This document shows, piece by piece, positions 1 through 5,189 of a stretch of 6,953 bases of DNA (within the stretch, counting starts at the first letter, position 1; the number at the start of each line of letters is the position of its first letter). A program made the position numbers and the translations under genes. The notes under the pieces were generated by a model. The model was given only the letters and a program-made list of their open reading frames with translations, was not told where the DNA came from and searched no databases. Location of the stretch: contig DAIUCV010000023.1 of assembly GCA_036846005.1 (NCBI GenBank), forward strand, positions 1 through 6,953. Reading direction: 5' to 3'. The stretch is from DATEXQ01 sp036846005. GTDB lineage: Bacteria; Patescibacteriota; Microgenomatia; UBA8517.

Positions 1-443
1 ACGTCCATCAACCAACCGGCTTTTTTACCTGTGATAGTTTGTCCCCAAACTTGTACTTTCTTACCCACAAAACTTTGTAAATCAATTACTGTTGAAGTTA
101 AATAAACATATTGACTCGTATTGGAATCTCTTTTTAGATGATGCGTTCCTTCTCCTGCTATTCCTCCTTCTTCCAATTCTCCTTCGGCAGTATCTTTAAA
201 AGTTTTTTCGTCGGCCAAACCTGCCTCATTTTGAGTCTGTTTTGCTCCCGGTGCCGCGCTTTCACTTGTTCCCTTGGCTCTTCCGGATAAAAGCCACCCC
301 GTTCCAACTCCCGCCAGAACTATCATTATTGCCCCAATTATCAAGAACATATTCTCTTTTTTCCCGGTAGTACCGGAAAATTTTCTGACCAGTGGATTAC
401 CTATAGCTGGCTGTGTTTTACGCTGTAAATTCTCTATTTGCAT
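1..443 (-). CDS. Membrane-anchored OB-fold-like protein, C-terminus off the window
   Basis: An open frame starts at ATG 441-443 and runs off the left edge after 147 complete codons. The frame has a TAA two codons upstream, so this ATG is the first possible start. Visible order: a polar, basic N-terminus (about 1-31), one hydrophobic segment (about 32-53, MFLIIGAIMIVLAGVGTGWL), a Gly/Glu/Ala-rich low-complexity linker (about 54-100), then the beginning of a beta-rich domain (about 111 onward) with VYLTSTVIDLQSFVGKKVQV and WGQTITGKKAGWLMDV. The pattern of a short strand, 'fVGKKVqVwG' and 'GWLmDV' resembles OB-fold domains of small envelope proteins in Patescibacteria, which is a family impression and not a search result. 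The expected topology is N-terminus inside and domain outside. It lies 57 nt downstream of prfB. An AGGAG sits 17 nt upstream of the ATG, too far for a normal SD. Function is unknown. Confidence 0.8.
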   Translation of the reverse strand, partial: MQIENLQRKTQPAIGNPLVRKFSGTTGKKENMFLIIGAIMIVLAGVGTGWLLSGRAKGTSESAAPGAKQTQNEAGLADEKTFKDTAEGELEEGGIAGEGTHHLKRDSNTSQYVYLTSTVIDLQSFVGKKVQVWGQTITGKKAGWLMD

Positions 444-500
444 ATAAGTTTATTAACCGACTCCTAAAATCTTAAACTAAAAGTAGTTTTGTGGCAAGTC

Positions 501-1580
501 TTATTTACTAGTTTTAAGTTCTGCTTCTATAAATTTATCCAGATCTCCCGCCAAAACATTTTCAGGTTGAGATGATTCGACATTCGTTCTTAAATCCTTG
601 ACCATTTTATAAGGGTGTAAAACATACGAGCGAATTTGATTTCCCCACGAAGCCGGTCTATACTCTCCCTTCAATTCTTTTACCTGCCGCCTTTGGCGTT
701 CCTGCTCTAAAAGCCAAAGTTTTGCCCTAAGCAAACCCATTGCCAATTTTCTGTTCTGCTCCTGAAATCTTTGTGTTTGACTGGAAACTACAATACCTGA
801 GGGAATATGCTTAATTCTGACTGCTGTTGATACTTTTTGCACATTTTGTCCACCCTGAGAGGAAGATCTAAAAAACTGCAGCTCCAAATCCTCTGCTTTT
901 ATCTCTATTCCGGGTAAATCAATTTCTTCAAGTTCGGGTAAAACTTCAACAAGCGCAAAGGAAGTTTGCCTTAACTTATCGGCATTAAAAGGAGATTGTC
1001 TGACCAGTCGATGAGTACCCGCTTCACCTTTTAAATAACCGTAGGCATACAAACCTTCAACTTTAAAAGTGACACTCTTTATTCCCGCTTCTTCCCCTTG
1101 CGAACTATCGATGGCGGTAACTTTGTATCCTTTCTTTTCCGCATATCTTAAATACATTCTATAAAGCATGCTTGTCCAGTCCATTGCTTCAGTTCCTCCC
1201 TGACCGGCATGAATTGCCAGTATTGCATTTTTTGCATCATAATCTCCTGAAAGAAAAGATTTGGAATTTAAATTTTCAAGTCTTTTCTCGAAATCTTTTA
1301 CATCCTCTGCAAAATCGGATAAATCCGATTGGGTTTTTACAAGATCGTTTAAAGTTTTGATATCGCCTCTTAATTTCTCAACATCAGTTATTTCCGATTT
1401 TAAATCACCCAACTCCTGCATTACTTTTCTTGCCGAGTCGGCATCTTTCCAAAAATCGGAATCAACGGATTTGGCTTCCAATTCGTTAATCCTTTTTCTT
1501 TTTTCTTCTAGGTTTAAGGAGTTTATGATGTCAGTTAGTTTAACCGACATTTGACTCACTTTTTCTTTTAAATCTTCCAC
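501..1580 (-). CDS. prfB: Peptide chain release factor 2 (RF2)
   Basis: RF2 recognises UAA and UGA in the ribosomal A site and triggers peptidyl-tRNA hydrolysis. From GTG 1578-1580 the product is 359 aa, close to the usual 365. The N-terminal helical domain has the RF2 'DFWKD' motif, followed by 'HAGQGGTEAMDWTSMLYRMY', the SPF stop-codon recognition tripeptide (about residues 196-198) and the catalytic GGQ (about 243-245, codons at 846-854). A C-terminal 'SWGNQIRSYVLHPYKMVKDL' is also typical. SPF rather than PxT separates it from RF1. The frame stays open to TTG 1620-1622, but those 14 extra residues match nothing in RF2. The GTG start aligns with the Bacillus N-terminus and has a -10 box just upstream. 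The gene is a single uninterrupted frame with TTA AAC where many bacteria have CTT TGA C. GGQ is followed by N, and 'SSSQGGQNVQKV' replaces the common 'SGAGGQHVN', an unusual variant. Confidence 0.96.
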   Translation of the reverse strand: MEDLKEKVSQMSVKLTDIINSLNLEEKRKRINELEAKSVDSDFWKDADSARKVMQELGDLKSEITDVEKLRGDIKTLNDLVKTQSDLSDFAEDVKDFEKRLENLNSKSFLSGDYDAKNAILAIHAGQGGTEAMDWTSMLYRMYLRYAEKKGYKVTAIDSSQGEEAGIKSVTFKVEGLYAYGYLKGEAGTHRLVRQSPFNADKLRQTSFALVEVLPELEEIDLPGIEIKAEDLELQFFRSSSQGGQNVQKVSTAVRIKHIPSGIVVSSQTQRFQEQNRKLAMGLLRAKLWLLEQERQRRQVKELKGEYRPASWGNQIRSYVLHPYKMVKDLRTNVESSQPENVLAGDLDKFIEAELKTSK

Positions 1581-1589
1581 AATAGGATT

Positions 1590-1595
1590 AGTATA
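1590..1595 (-). promoter_or_regulatory. Extended -10 promoter of prfB, probably leaderless
   Basis: On the minus strand the sequence reads TGC-TATACT, an extended -10 element (TGn plus 5/6 of TATAAT). It is followed by 9 nt and then the proposed GTG start of prfB. A transcript starting 6-7 nt after the -10 would begin at or within about 3 nt of the GTG. No SD-like purine run is present and no good -35 lies 16-18 nt upstream, which an extended -10 does not strictly need. It lies in the 29-nt gap between the stop of the upstream membrane protein gene and prfB. Confidence 0.45.
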
Positions 1596-1609
1596 GCAAA
1601 AGAAGTAAT

Positions 1610-2083
1610 TTAGGGTTTGCAAATAGCCTCTCTGACCTTATCTGCTTCGTTTGAAGATAGGTTTTTGAATAAATCAATCACATCGCCGGATGTGGAATTC
1701 ATGGCATTTGACTGGGGAATTTGGTCTTTTACGCCTAAAACATCTACCAGCTTTGTTCTTCCCGTATCAAGAACCTTACTTAATATTTTAGGTGGATTTT
1801 TCCAACCCAAAACCTCAGTTATTAGAGTTCTTCCTCCAATCAACATAAAACCTTCAATTATAAGAGCCATTAAAAAACCCAAAAATAGCATTGAGGTTGC
1901 TCCTCTTAGGCTCCAGTGCAAAAACTCCCTGCGCATTCTGGCCATTAAAAGTACAAGTAAAAATATCAGAAATACAAAGAATCCTGCCTGAATATAAGAA
2001 GGGGTAAATTCGAGGTTACCTAATTTAAAGGAAAAACTGGGAACAGATAACTTGTTGAATATCCCAAACAGCTTATCCTGCAT
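1610..2083 (-). CDS. Two-TM membrane protein of unknown function
   Basis: A 157-aa protein from ATG 2081-2083; a TGA lies four codons upstream in frame, so this is the first ATG. It has an amphipathic N-terminus, a strong membrane segment at about 31-48 (IQAGFFVFLIFLLVLLMA), a short basic loop (RMRREFLHWSLR), a second segment at about 63-84 (TSMLFLGFLMALIIEGFMLI), and a soluble C-terminal half (85-157). By the positive-inside rule the loop between the helices is cytoplasmic, which would place the C-terminal half outside. The C-terminal half has 'KVLDTGRTKLVDVLGVKDQI' and a polar tail. I do not recognise the family; the real coding status rests on length, clear membrane segments and tight packing between two genes. 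The stop lies 29 nt before the proposed prfB start. An extended -10 abuts its own start. Confidence 0.82.
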   Translation of the reverse strand: MQDKLFGIFNKLSVPSFSFKLGNLEFTPSYIQAGFFVFLIFLLVLLMARMRREFLHWSLRGATSMLFLGFLMALIIEGFMLIGGRTLITEVLGWKNPPKILSKVLDTGRTKLVDVLGVKDQIPQSNAMNSTSGDVIDLFKNLSSNEADKVREAICKP

Positions 2084-2089
2084 AAATTC

Positions 2090-2095
2090 ATGATA
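2090..2095 (-). promoter_or_regulatory. Extended -10 promoter abutting the two-TM protein gene
   Basis: The minus strand reads TGA-TATCAT, an extended -10 (5/6 match to TATAAT), then 6 nt (gaattt), then the ATG at 2083. Transcription from it would start at or next to the ATG, so the mRNA would be leaderless. A GGAGG is present at 2114-2118, but it lies about 30 nt upstream of the ATG, directly after the stop codon of the LytR_C gene. It is badly placed as an SD for this start. No -35-like hexamer was found at 15-19 nt. Confidence 0.42.
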
Positions 2096-2118
2096 TCACA
2101 AATAAGTATTCAGCCTCC

Positions 2119-2763
2119 TTATGGAGTGGATGTAGGAGTTGCGGTTGGTGATGCCGAAGGAGATGCTTTTGCGGTTGGCGTTGCTGTTGAACTGGGTTTT
2201 GCCGTTGCCCCTTTTCTGAGACCCGTAATTATTTTAATGTCAAAGCTTCCTGTTGAACCTGTTTTAGTACTGACATCTGTATAAATACTCTCCAGTTCCT
2301 TGGTGATTTCATCAACCACATCTTTAGTAATACTTGAGGAAAATGTAACTTCTGTTGCTTCGAAATCTTCGTTATCTGCATTACCGACACTAATATTTGT
2401 GTAACCCAAAGTTCTTAATTTACCCTGCAGGTAAGAGGCTTCACCAGTGATCCCCGTACCGTTTGAGATTTGGATCTTAATATTCTTTTTATCAACCGGT
2501 GCAGGAGTTGATGTGGGTTCCTGGGTTATTTCAGGTTGGGTTGTTTCAGATGCAAAACCTTCCGGAGTCGGTGACCCTGTAATTTCCTTATTGGAACTTT
2601 TCTTAACCAGAAAGTATATTCCTCCGATAATTAAAATCAAAGCAAAGATCATTAATATCCAAATAGGACTTTTTCTTTTCGGTCTTAAACCAGAGGTATA
2701 CGATGGGCGTTCGGGGGTTTCTTGGACATTTTCCTGTACTTGTGAATTTTCTATGTTATCCAT
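2119..2763 (-). CDS. Membrane-anchored LytR_C (LytR C-terminal) domain protein
   Basis: A 214-aa protein that begins with a polar cytoplasmic stretch (1-32) ending in a basic RPKRK cluster. A single membrane helix follows (about 33-53, PIWILMIFALILIIGGIYFL), then a Pro/Thr/Glu-rich linker (about 61-92) and a compact domain (about 94-182). That domain opens with 'IKIQISNGTGITGEASYLQG' and continues 'LRTLGYTNISVGNAD', the signature of the LytR_C domain (V-x-NG-x-G-x-A, then L-x-x-x-G-Y/F). The tail (about 185-214) is almost only Ala, Ser, Thr and Pro with one repeated Lys. The domain is therefore outside the cell, tethered through a flexible linker. LytR_C often follows LytR-CpsA-Psr wall-polymer ligases, but here it stands without the catalytic LCP domain, so no enzymatic role is claimed. 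The start has a canonical promoter immediately upstream. Confidence 0.87.
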   Translation of the reverse strand: MDNIENSQVQENVQETPERPSYTSGLRPKRKSPIWILMIFALILIIGGIYFLVKKSSNKEITGSPTPEGFASETTQPEITQEPTSTPAPVDKKNIKIQISNGTGITGEASYLQGKLRTLGYTNISVGNADNEDFEATEVTFSSSITKDVVDEITKELESIYTDVSTKTGSTGSFDIKIITGLRKGATAKPSSTATPTAKASPSASPTATPTSTP

Positions 2764-2773
2764 TTGTAGCGAA

Positions 2774-2802
2774 AATATATAAAACTATATACTAATTGTC
2801 AA
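2774..2802 (-). promoter_or_regulatory. Sigma-70-type promoter of the LytR_C gene, near-leaderless
   Basis: On the minus strand a perfect -35 TTGACA (2797-2802), a 17-nt spacer and a -10 TATATT (2774-2779, 5/6) are followed by only 10 nt before the ATG at 2763. The expected start of transcription is 3-4 nt before the ATG, leaving no room for an SD. This is the best-formed promoter in the window and marks the LytR_C gene as a transcript start separate from the MFS gene upstream. Confidence 0.75.
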
Positions 2803-2867
2803 CAGGTGATTAAAAAACAGCCTCAAATTTCGACCGGTTTGACTAATTTATTCTCTTAAAAGTTGTA

Positions 2868-4103
2868 TCAGCTACCTATAGCTACCCTCTTTGGAGCAAT
2901 TCTGGAAAGAATTAGAGTTACAAAAAGACCAAATATTCCCAAAAATGCAAAAGTATTAAAGTATCCCACTTTATCGGATAAAAATCCTGCAAGAATGGGG
3001 CCAACTATATAACCTGCATTAATTGAAAAATCTACCAAACCTTCAATTTCTTTTTCTTTACTAAACGAGTCTTCTATATAGTCAGCATAGAGACCCTGCT
3101 CTATTGCCCAAGAAAAAGTCGAAAATGTGGATGACAAAAGTATCACAAAAAGAAGCACCAAGGGATGTCTAAAAACTGCAAAAGTAATAAGAAATAATGA
3201 GCTTATTATAAATGAAATAAAATTGGCTTTACTTCCAAATTTACTCCTAAATTTGTCCACAAACCATCCTACCAATAAAGGAGGAAGAGAATAGGCTGTC
3301 AGGAAAAGTCCGTCCAAAGGTCTAAATTTTACGAATGTTTCGGATAAAATGGGGCCAATTGTCCAGAAAAATGAATCCTGCATACTCATCAGCATGGTAA
3401 AAATTAAAAAAGGCATCATGACTTTTCCTATTTTCTTCCAAAGTCCAATTTCAACCATAAAACCTTTGGGGCGATATTGCTGTAACCTATCTATTCTTAT
3501 GCCTCGTTTTTTTCCGCTAACATAAAGCACCAGGAAAAAAATAAAAGACATCGAAAGAAAAACCAAAGCCAAAACAAAGGGTTTCCAATCAAGCATTTCC
3601 CCTATTACCAAACCAACGATAAGAGGAGCTAATAAATACCCCAATGATTTAAAAACACCCAACACTCCAAAGCTAGAGGCATGTTCATCCGTTTCCATTT
3701 CTCTGCTGACAAAATCAAAATTTCCGAATCCTAGTAGATCGTAATACAAGCCCCACATAGCCATTGCAAGTAAGTAAATAATTGCAACTTTTGATTGCCA
3801 TAAAATTAAAGGTTGAATCAAACAAACTATAAACATTACCAAATAAAGTCTTCGCCAATGACTATTTTGTAAATATTTACTAAGTAAGAAATCAAAAAGA
3901 GCACCTGCGATTGAAGACGTTCCGATAATTATTCCCATCATAGTATTGGAATATCCGCTTCCTTTTATAACCAAAGGAGAAATATAGGAAATGATCCCGT
4001 CAAAAATAGTCCAGAAAAAAAGCATTATCGAAGCAGAATAAAGAAACTTATGCTTAAGACCGTATGTTCTGAAATGGATTATTAAATGATTAAAGGATTT
4101 CAT
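2868..4103 (-). CDS. MFS-type permease, substrate unknown
   Basis: A 411-aa, strongly hydrophobic protein with about twelve predicted membrane segments in two halves, separated by a basic cytoplasmic loop at about 198-226. Major facilitator features: a motif-A-like loop after TM2 (about 67-85, GALFDFLLSKYLQNSHWRR), its counterpart in the second half (about 279-291, GWFVDKFRSKFGS), and a TM11 'GPILAGFLSDKVG' (368-380). The first-half motif lacks the usual Gly-x-Leu-x-Asp-Arg spacing, so it is a divergent member. Such proteins move small solutes by proton or sodium coupling, but no residue here tells the substrate. It follows a Crp/Fnr gene on the same strand, which may regulate it (inference). 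The ATG has no SD and no -10 at leaderless distance. It directly follows the TAA of a 17-codon ORF in the same frame. Confidence 0.88.
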   Translation of the reverse strand: MKSFNHLIIHFRTYGLKHKFLYSASIMLFFWTIFDGIISYISPLVIKGSGYSNTMMGIIIGTSSIAGALFDFLLSKYLQNSHWRRLYLVMFIVCLIQPLILWQSKVAIIYLLAMAMWGLYYDLLGFGNFDFVSREMETDEHASSFGVLGVFKSLGYLLAPLIVGLVIGEMLDWKPFVLALVFLSMSFIFFLVLYVSGKKRGIRIDRLQQYRPKGFMVEIGLWKKIGKVMMPFLIFTMLMSMQDSFFWTIGPILSETFVKFRPLDGLFLTAYSLPPLLVGWFVDKFRSKFGSKANFISFIISSLFLITFAVFRHPLVLLFVILLSSTFSTFSWAIEQGLYADYIEDSFSKEKEIEGLVDFSINAGYIVGPILAGFLSDKVGYFNTFAFLGIFGLFVTLILSRIAPKRVAIGS

Positions 4104-4157
4104 TTATTTAAAAGGAAGATCTATTGGAATTTCGGGAGTTCTTGTATACTTTTTCAT
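4104..4157 (-). CDS. 17-codon mini-ORF abutting the MFS gene, possible leader peptide
   Basis: ATG at 4155-4157 and TAA at 4104-4106 encode MKKYTRTPEIPIDLPFK. A TAG is immediately upstream in frame, so no longer version exists. The TAA is followed without any gap by the ATG of the MFS gene, in the same frame. The MFS start has no SD, so termination on this ORF followed by reinitiation is a plausible way to start MFS translation. A -10-like TAAAAT sits 8 nt upstream of the mini-ORF ATG. The peptide has prolines at 8, 11 and 15 and no run of a single amino acid, so it does not look like a classic attenuator of amino-acid biosynthesis. It may instead be unread 5' leader; conservation would decide. 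Confidence 0.4.
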   Translation of the reverse strand: MKKYTRTPEIPIDLPFK

Positions 4158-4165
4158 CTAATCTT

Positions 4166-4171
4166 ATTTTA
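4166..4171 (-). promoter_or_regulatory. Candidate -10 element ahead of the mini-ORF/MFS unit
   Basis: The minus strand has TAAAAT (5/6 match to TATAAT), then 8 nt, then the mini-ORF ATG. A TTTAAA (4/6 match to the -35 consensus) lies 16 nt upstream. The region is extremely AT-rich, so chance matches are likely. The interest is that its spacing to the ATG matches the other starts in the window. Confidence 0.3.
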
Positions 4172-4211
4172 ATTTCTATTTATTGATTTTAAAAGCAGTA
4201 AGAAAATTTTA

Positions 4212-4898
4212 TCAGAAAGTATAGGGAAGAGGTTTTTCGTCAAGGATAATTAGCGATTCTTCTACCAATTTGTTAAGGTCGTTAATTACCCACATTTTTC
4301 CTTTTCGGTAAACTAATTTTTTATCAGTCATCTTTTTTAACTCCAAGCTTGTCGTTTCTCTGGTCAAACCCGCAAGGTTTGCAATCTCTTGATGGGTAAA
4401 TGGTATCTCTATGATCATTTTATCTTTTTTCTTTTCACCAAAACGTTTAGTTAACATCACTATTACAGATGCTACTCTTTGGTGTGCATCCGCCGTTAAC
4501 AAATATTGAATTCTGGTAAGAAGACCTCCCATTCCAACCATAATTCGTTTTGTAAGTTCAAATAACACCTTCTGGTCATTTTTAATTAGTTTCGTCAAAA
4601 CATCATTTTTAGGAGCTCTAACTACCTCAATATCTGACATGGCTTCATAATAATAAGCGTTGGGTATATCGGCAATTGCCCAAATCATGGGAAAATAAGA
4701 ATTTGGTTTAAAAATATTTAAGGTAAATTCTTTTCCATCTGCTGTTAACGAAAACATCCTGACATTACCTTTTACAAGATAATATATTCCTTGGGGTTCG
4801 TCTTCCCCGTGTATTAAAGTGTCACCTTTCTTATAATCCAGTTTTTTATATTTGGAAAAGAAATCTTCTATTTTTTGAGATGTATTAGGTTCAACCAT
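4212..4898 (-). CDS. Crp/Fnr-family transcription regulator, not cAMP-type
   Basis: A 228-aa protein with the Crp/Fnr two-domain layout. The N-terminal cyclic-nucleotide-like beta-barrel (about 12-105) contains 'KKGDTLIHGEDEPQGIYYLV' and 'KGNVRMFSLTADGKEFTL'. A long dimerisation helix follows (about 108-135), then a winged helix-turn-helix (about 165-212) with 'FTHQEIANLAGLTRETTSLE'. The recognition helix keeps the Arg-Glu pair found in E. coli CRP at 180-181, but the third contact, Arg185, is Leu. The phosphate-binding cassette of cAMP-responsive members (GE-x-x-L...RS-A) is replaced by 'NSYFPMIWAIADIPNAYYYE', so cAMP binding is unlikely. No Cys cluster for an Fnr-type iron-sulphur centre exists in the ATG-started protein. 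The effector is unknown. The frame extends to TTG 4938-4940, but the ATG at 4896-4898 gives the usual family N-terminus. It is divergent from the 49-aa/DUF2795 unit and upstream of the MFS gene. Confidence 0.9.
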   Translation of the reverse strand: MVEPNTSQKIEDFFSKYKKLDYKKGDTLIHGEDEPQGIYYLVKGNVRMFSLTADGKEFTLNIFKPNSYFPMIWAIADIPNAYYYEAMSDIEVVRAPKNDVLTKLIKNDQKVLFELTKRIMVGMGGLLTRIQYLLTADAHQRVASVIVMLTKRFGEKKKDKMIIEIPFTHQEIANLAGLTRETTSLELKKMTDKKLVYRKGKMWVINDLNKLVEESLIILDEKPLPYTF

Positions 4899-4939
4899 AT
4901 CTATTTGGTTGTTAGGAAAAATACAATTCCTATGTAACA

Positions 4940-4976
4940 AAAATTACTGATAAGGTAACGTTCGTATGGTAATTTT
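4940..4976. repeat. 8-bp inverted repeat in the divergent intergenic region, possible operator
   Basis: Perfect arms AAAATTAC (4940-4947) and GTAATTTT (4969-4976) are separated by 21 bp in the 135-bp region between the Crp/Fnr gene and the plus-strand small-gene unit. Arm centres are 29 bp apart, a little under three helical turns. Crp/Fnr dimers normally bind arms that are closer together, so this is either two half-sites of another arrangement or an AT-rich coincidence. Placement upstream of both divergent starts is the main reason to record it. Confidence 0.25.
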
Positions 4977-4996
4977 AATATCATGTATTCAATTTA

Positions 4997-5024
4997 TTTA
5001 CAACGAGGACCGCCTGAATATATT
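4997..5024 (+). promoter_or_regulatory. Sigma-70-type promoter of the small-gene unit, near-leaderless
   Basis: TTTACA (4997-5002, 5/6 of the -35 consensus), a 16-nt spacer and TATATT (5019-5024, 5/6 of the -10 consensus) are followed by 9 nt and then ATG 5034-5036. Transcription should begin about 3 nt before this ATG. The promoter lies inside the longer open frame that begins at ATG 4983, and this is the main reason for choosing 5034 as the start of the 49-aa gene. Confidence 0.62.
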
Positions 5025-5033
5025 AATACAAAT

Positions 5034-5183
5034 ATGATAAAAACAATAATACAACAATATACCAAAAAAATAGACTATCTCTTCAAAGACGAATTGGAAC
5101 TTCTTAAAAACATACAAAAACTTTTTACTATGAGTGATTTAGACGGAATTAATAAAGATAATTCAAATATTGAAAGGGGGTGA
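5034..5183 (+). CDS. 49-aa hypothetical protein, first gene of a two-gene unit
   Basis: ATG 5034-5036 to TGA 5181-5183 encodes 49 residues, starting MIKTIIQQYTKKIDYLFKDE and ending NKDNSNIERG. Residues 1-33 are Lys/Ile/Leu/Gln-rich with the spacing of an amphipathic helix, followed by a polar tail. It has no signal peptide, membrane segment or Cys. I do not recognise the family. The frame is open from ATG 4983 (66 residues), but a well-formed promoter within that extension supports the shorter form. The last codons (GAA AGG GGG TGA) double as the SD of the next gene, so the two are probably translationally coupled and made together. The upstream regulator is divergent. The partner of the DUF2795 protein may be guessed but not shown. 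Confidence 0.5.
   Translation: MIKTIIQQYTKKIDYLFKDELELLKNIQKLFTMSDLDGINKDNSNIERG
5174..5183 (+). promoter_or_regulatory. Extended Shine-Dalgarno overlapping an upstream stop codon
   Basis: AAGGGGGTGA matches the ideal anti-SD complement AAGGAGGTGA at 9 of 10 positions, and the one change still allows a G-U pair. It sits 6 nt before ATG 5190 and contains the TGA stop of the 49-aa ORF. It is the only strong, correctly spaced SD found in the window. Confidence 0.85.
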
Positions 5184-5189
5184 ATAATT

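Noticed and set aside
427..471. AGGAG upstream of the left-edge gene as its SD, or GTTAAT as a leaderless -10
   Set aside because: The AGGAG is 17 nt from the ATG, too far. GTTAAT matches only 4/6 and has no -35. Neither is good enough to list as a feature.
474..489. Inverted repeat AAACTA/TAGTTT downstream of prfB
   Set aside because: It has a 6-bp A-T-rich stem with a 4-nt loop and no following T run. It may be chance.
1172..1991. Plus-strand open frames antisense to prfB and to the two-TM gene
   Set aside because: They overlap clearly coding minus-strand genes, have no SD or promoter, and their sequences show no domain.
2090..2284. Plus-strand open frame rich in Val/Gly/Ala opposite the LytR_C tail
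   Set aside because: It is the antisense reading of a low-complexity Ser/Thr/Pro/Ala tail, with no start signal or independent support.
2812..2842. Possible intrinsic terminator after the MFS gene (minus strand TCAAA/TTTGA arms, then a T6 run)
   Set aside because: The stem has only 5 bp, is mostly A-T with a 10-nt loop, and the T run starts 5 nt after the stem. It is too weak to call.
4921..4937. TACA-N7-TGTA dyad near the Crp/Fnr start as a classic Crp/Fnr site
   Set aside because: It has only 4-bp arms and does not match TGTGA-N6-TCACA or TTGAT-N4-ATCAA.
4899..4940. TTG-initiated N-terminal extension of the Crp/Fnr regulator (14 residues with a Cys)
   Set aside because: The ATG at 4896-4898 gives the usual family N-terminus. 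The extension has no SD, and its single Cys does not make an Fnr-type cluster.
4983..5033. N-terminal extension of the 49-aa ORF to ATG 4983
   Set aside because: A near-consensus -35/-10 pair lies inside the extension and points to ATG 5034. The extra 17 residues look like translated promoter DNA, although a weaker TAATTT box 7 nt before ATG 4983 means the long form cannot be excluded.
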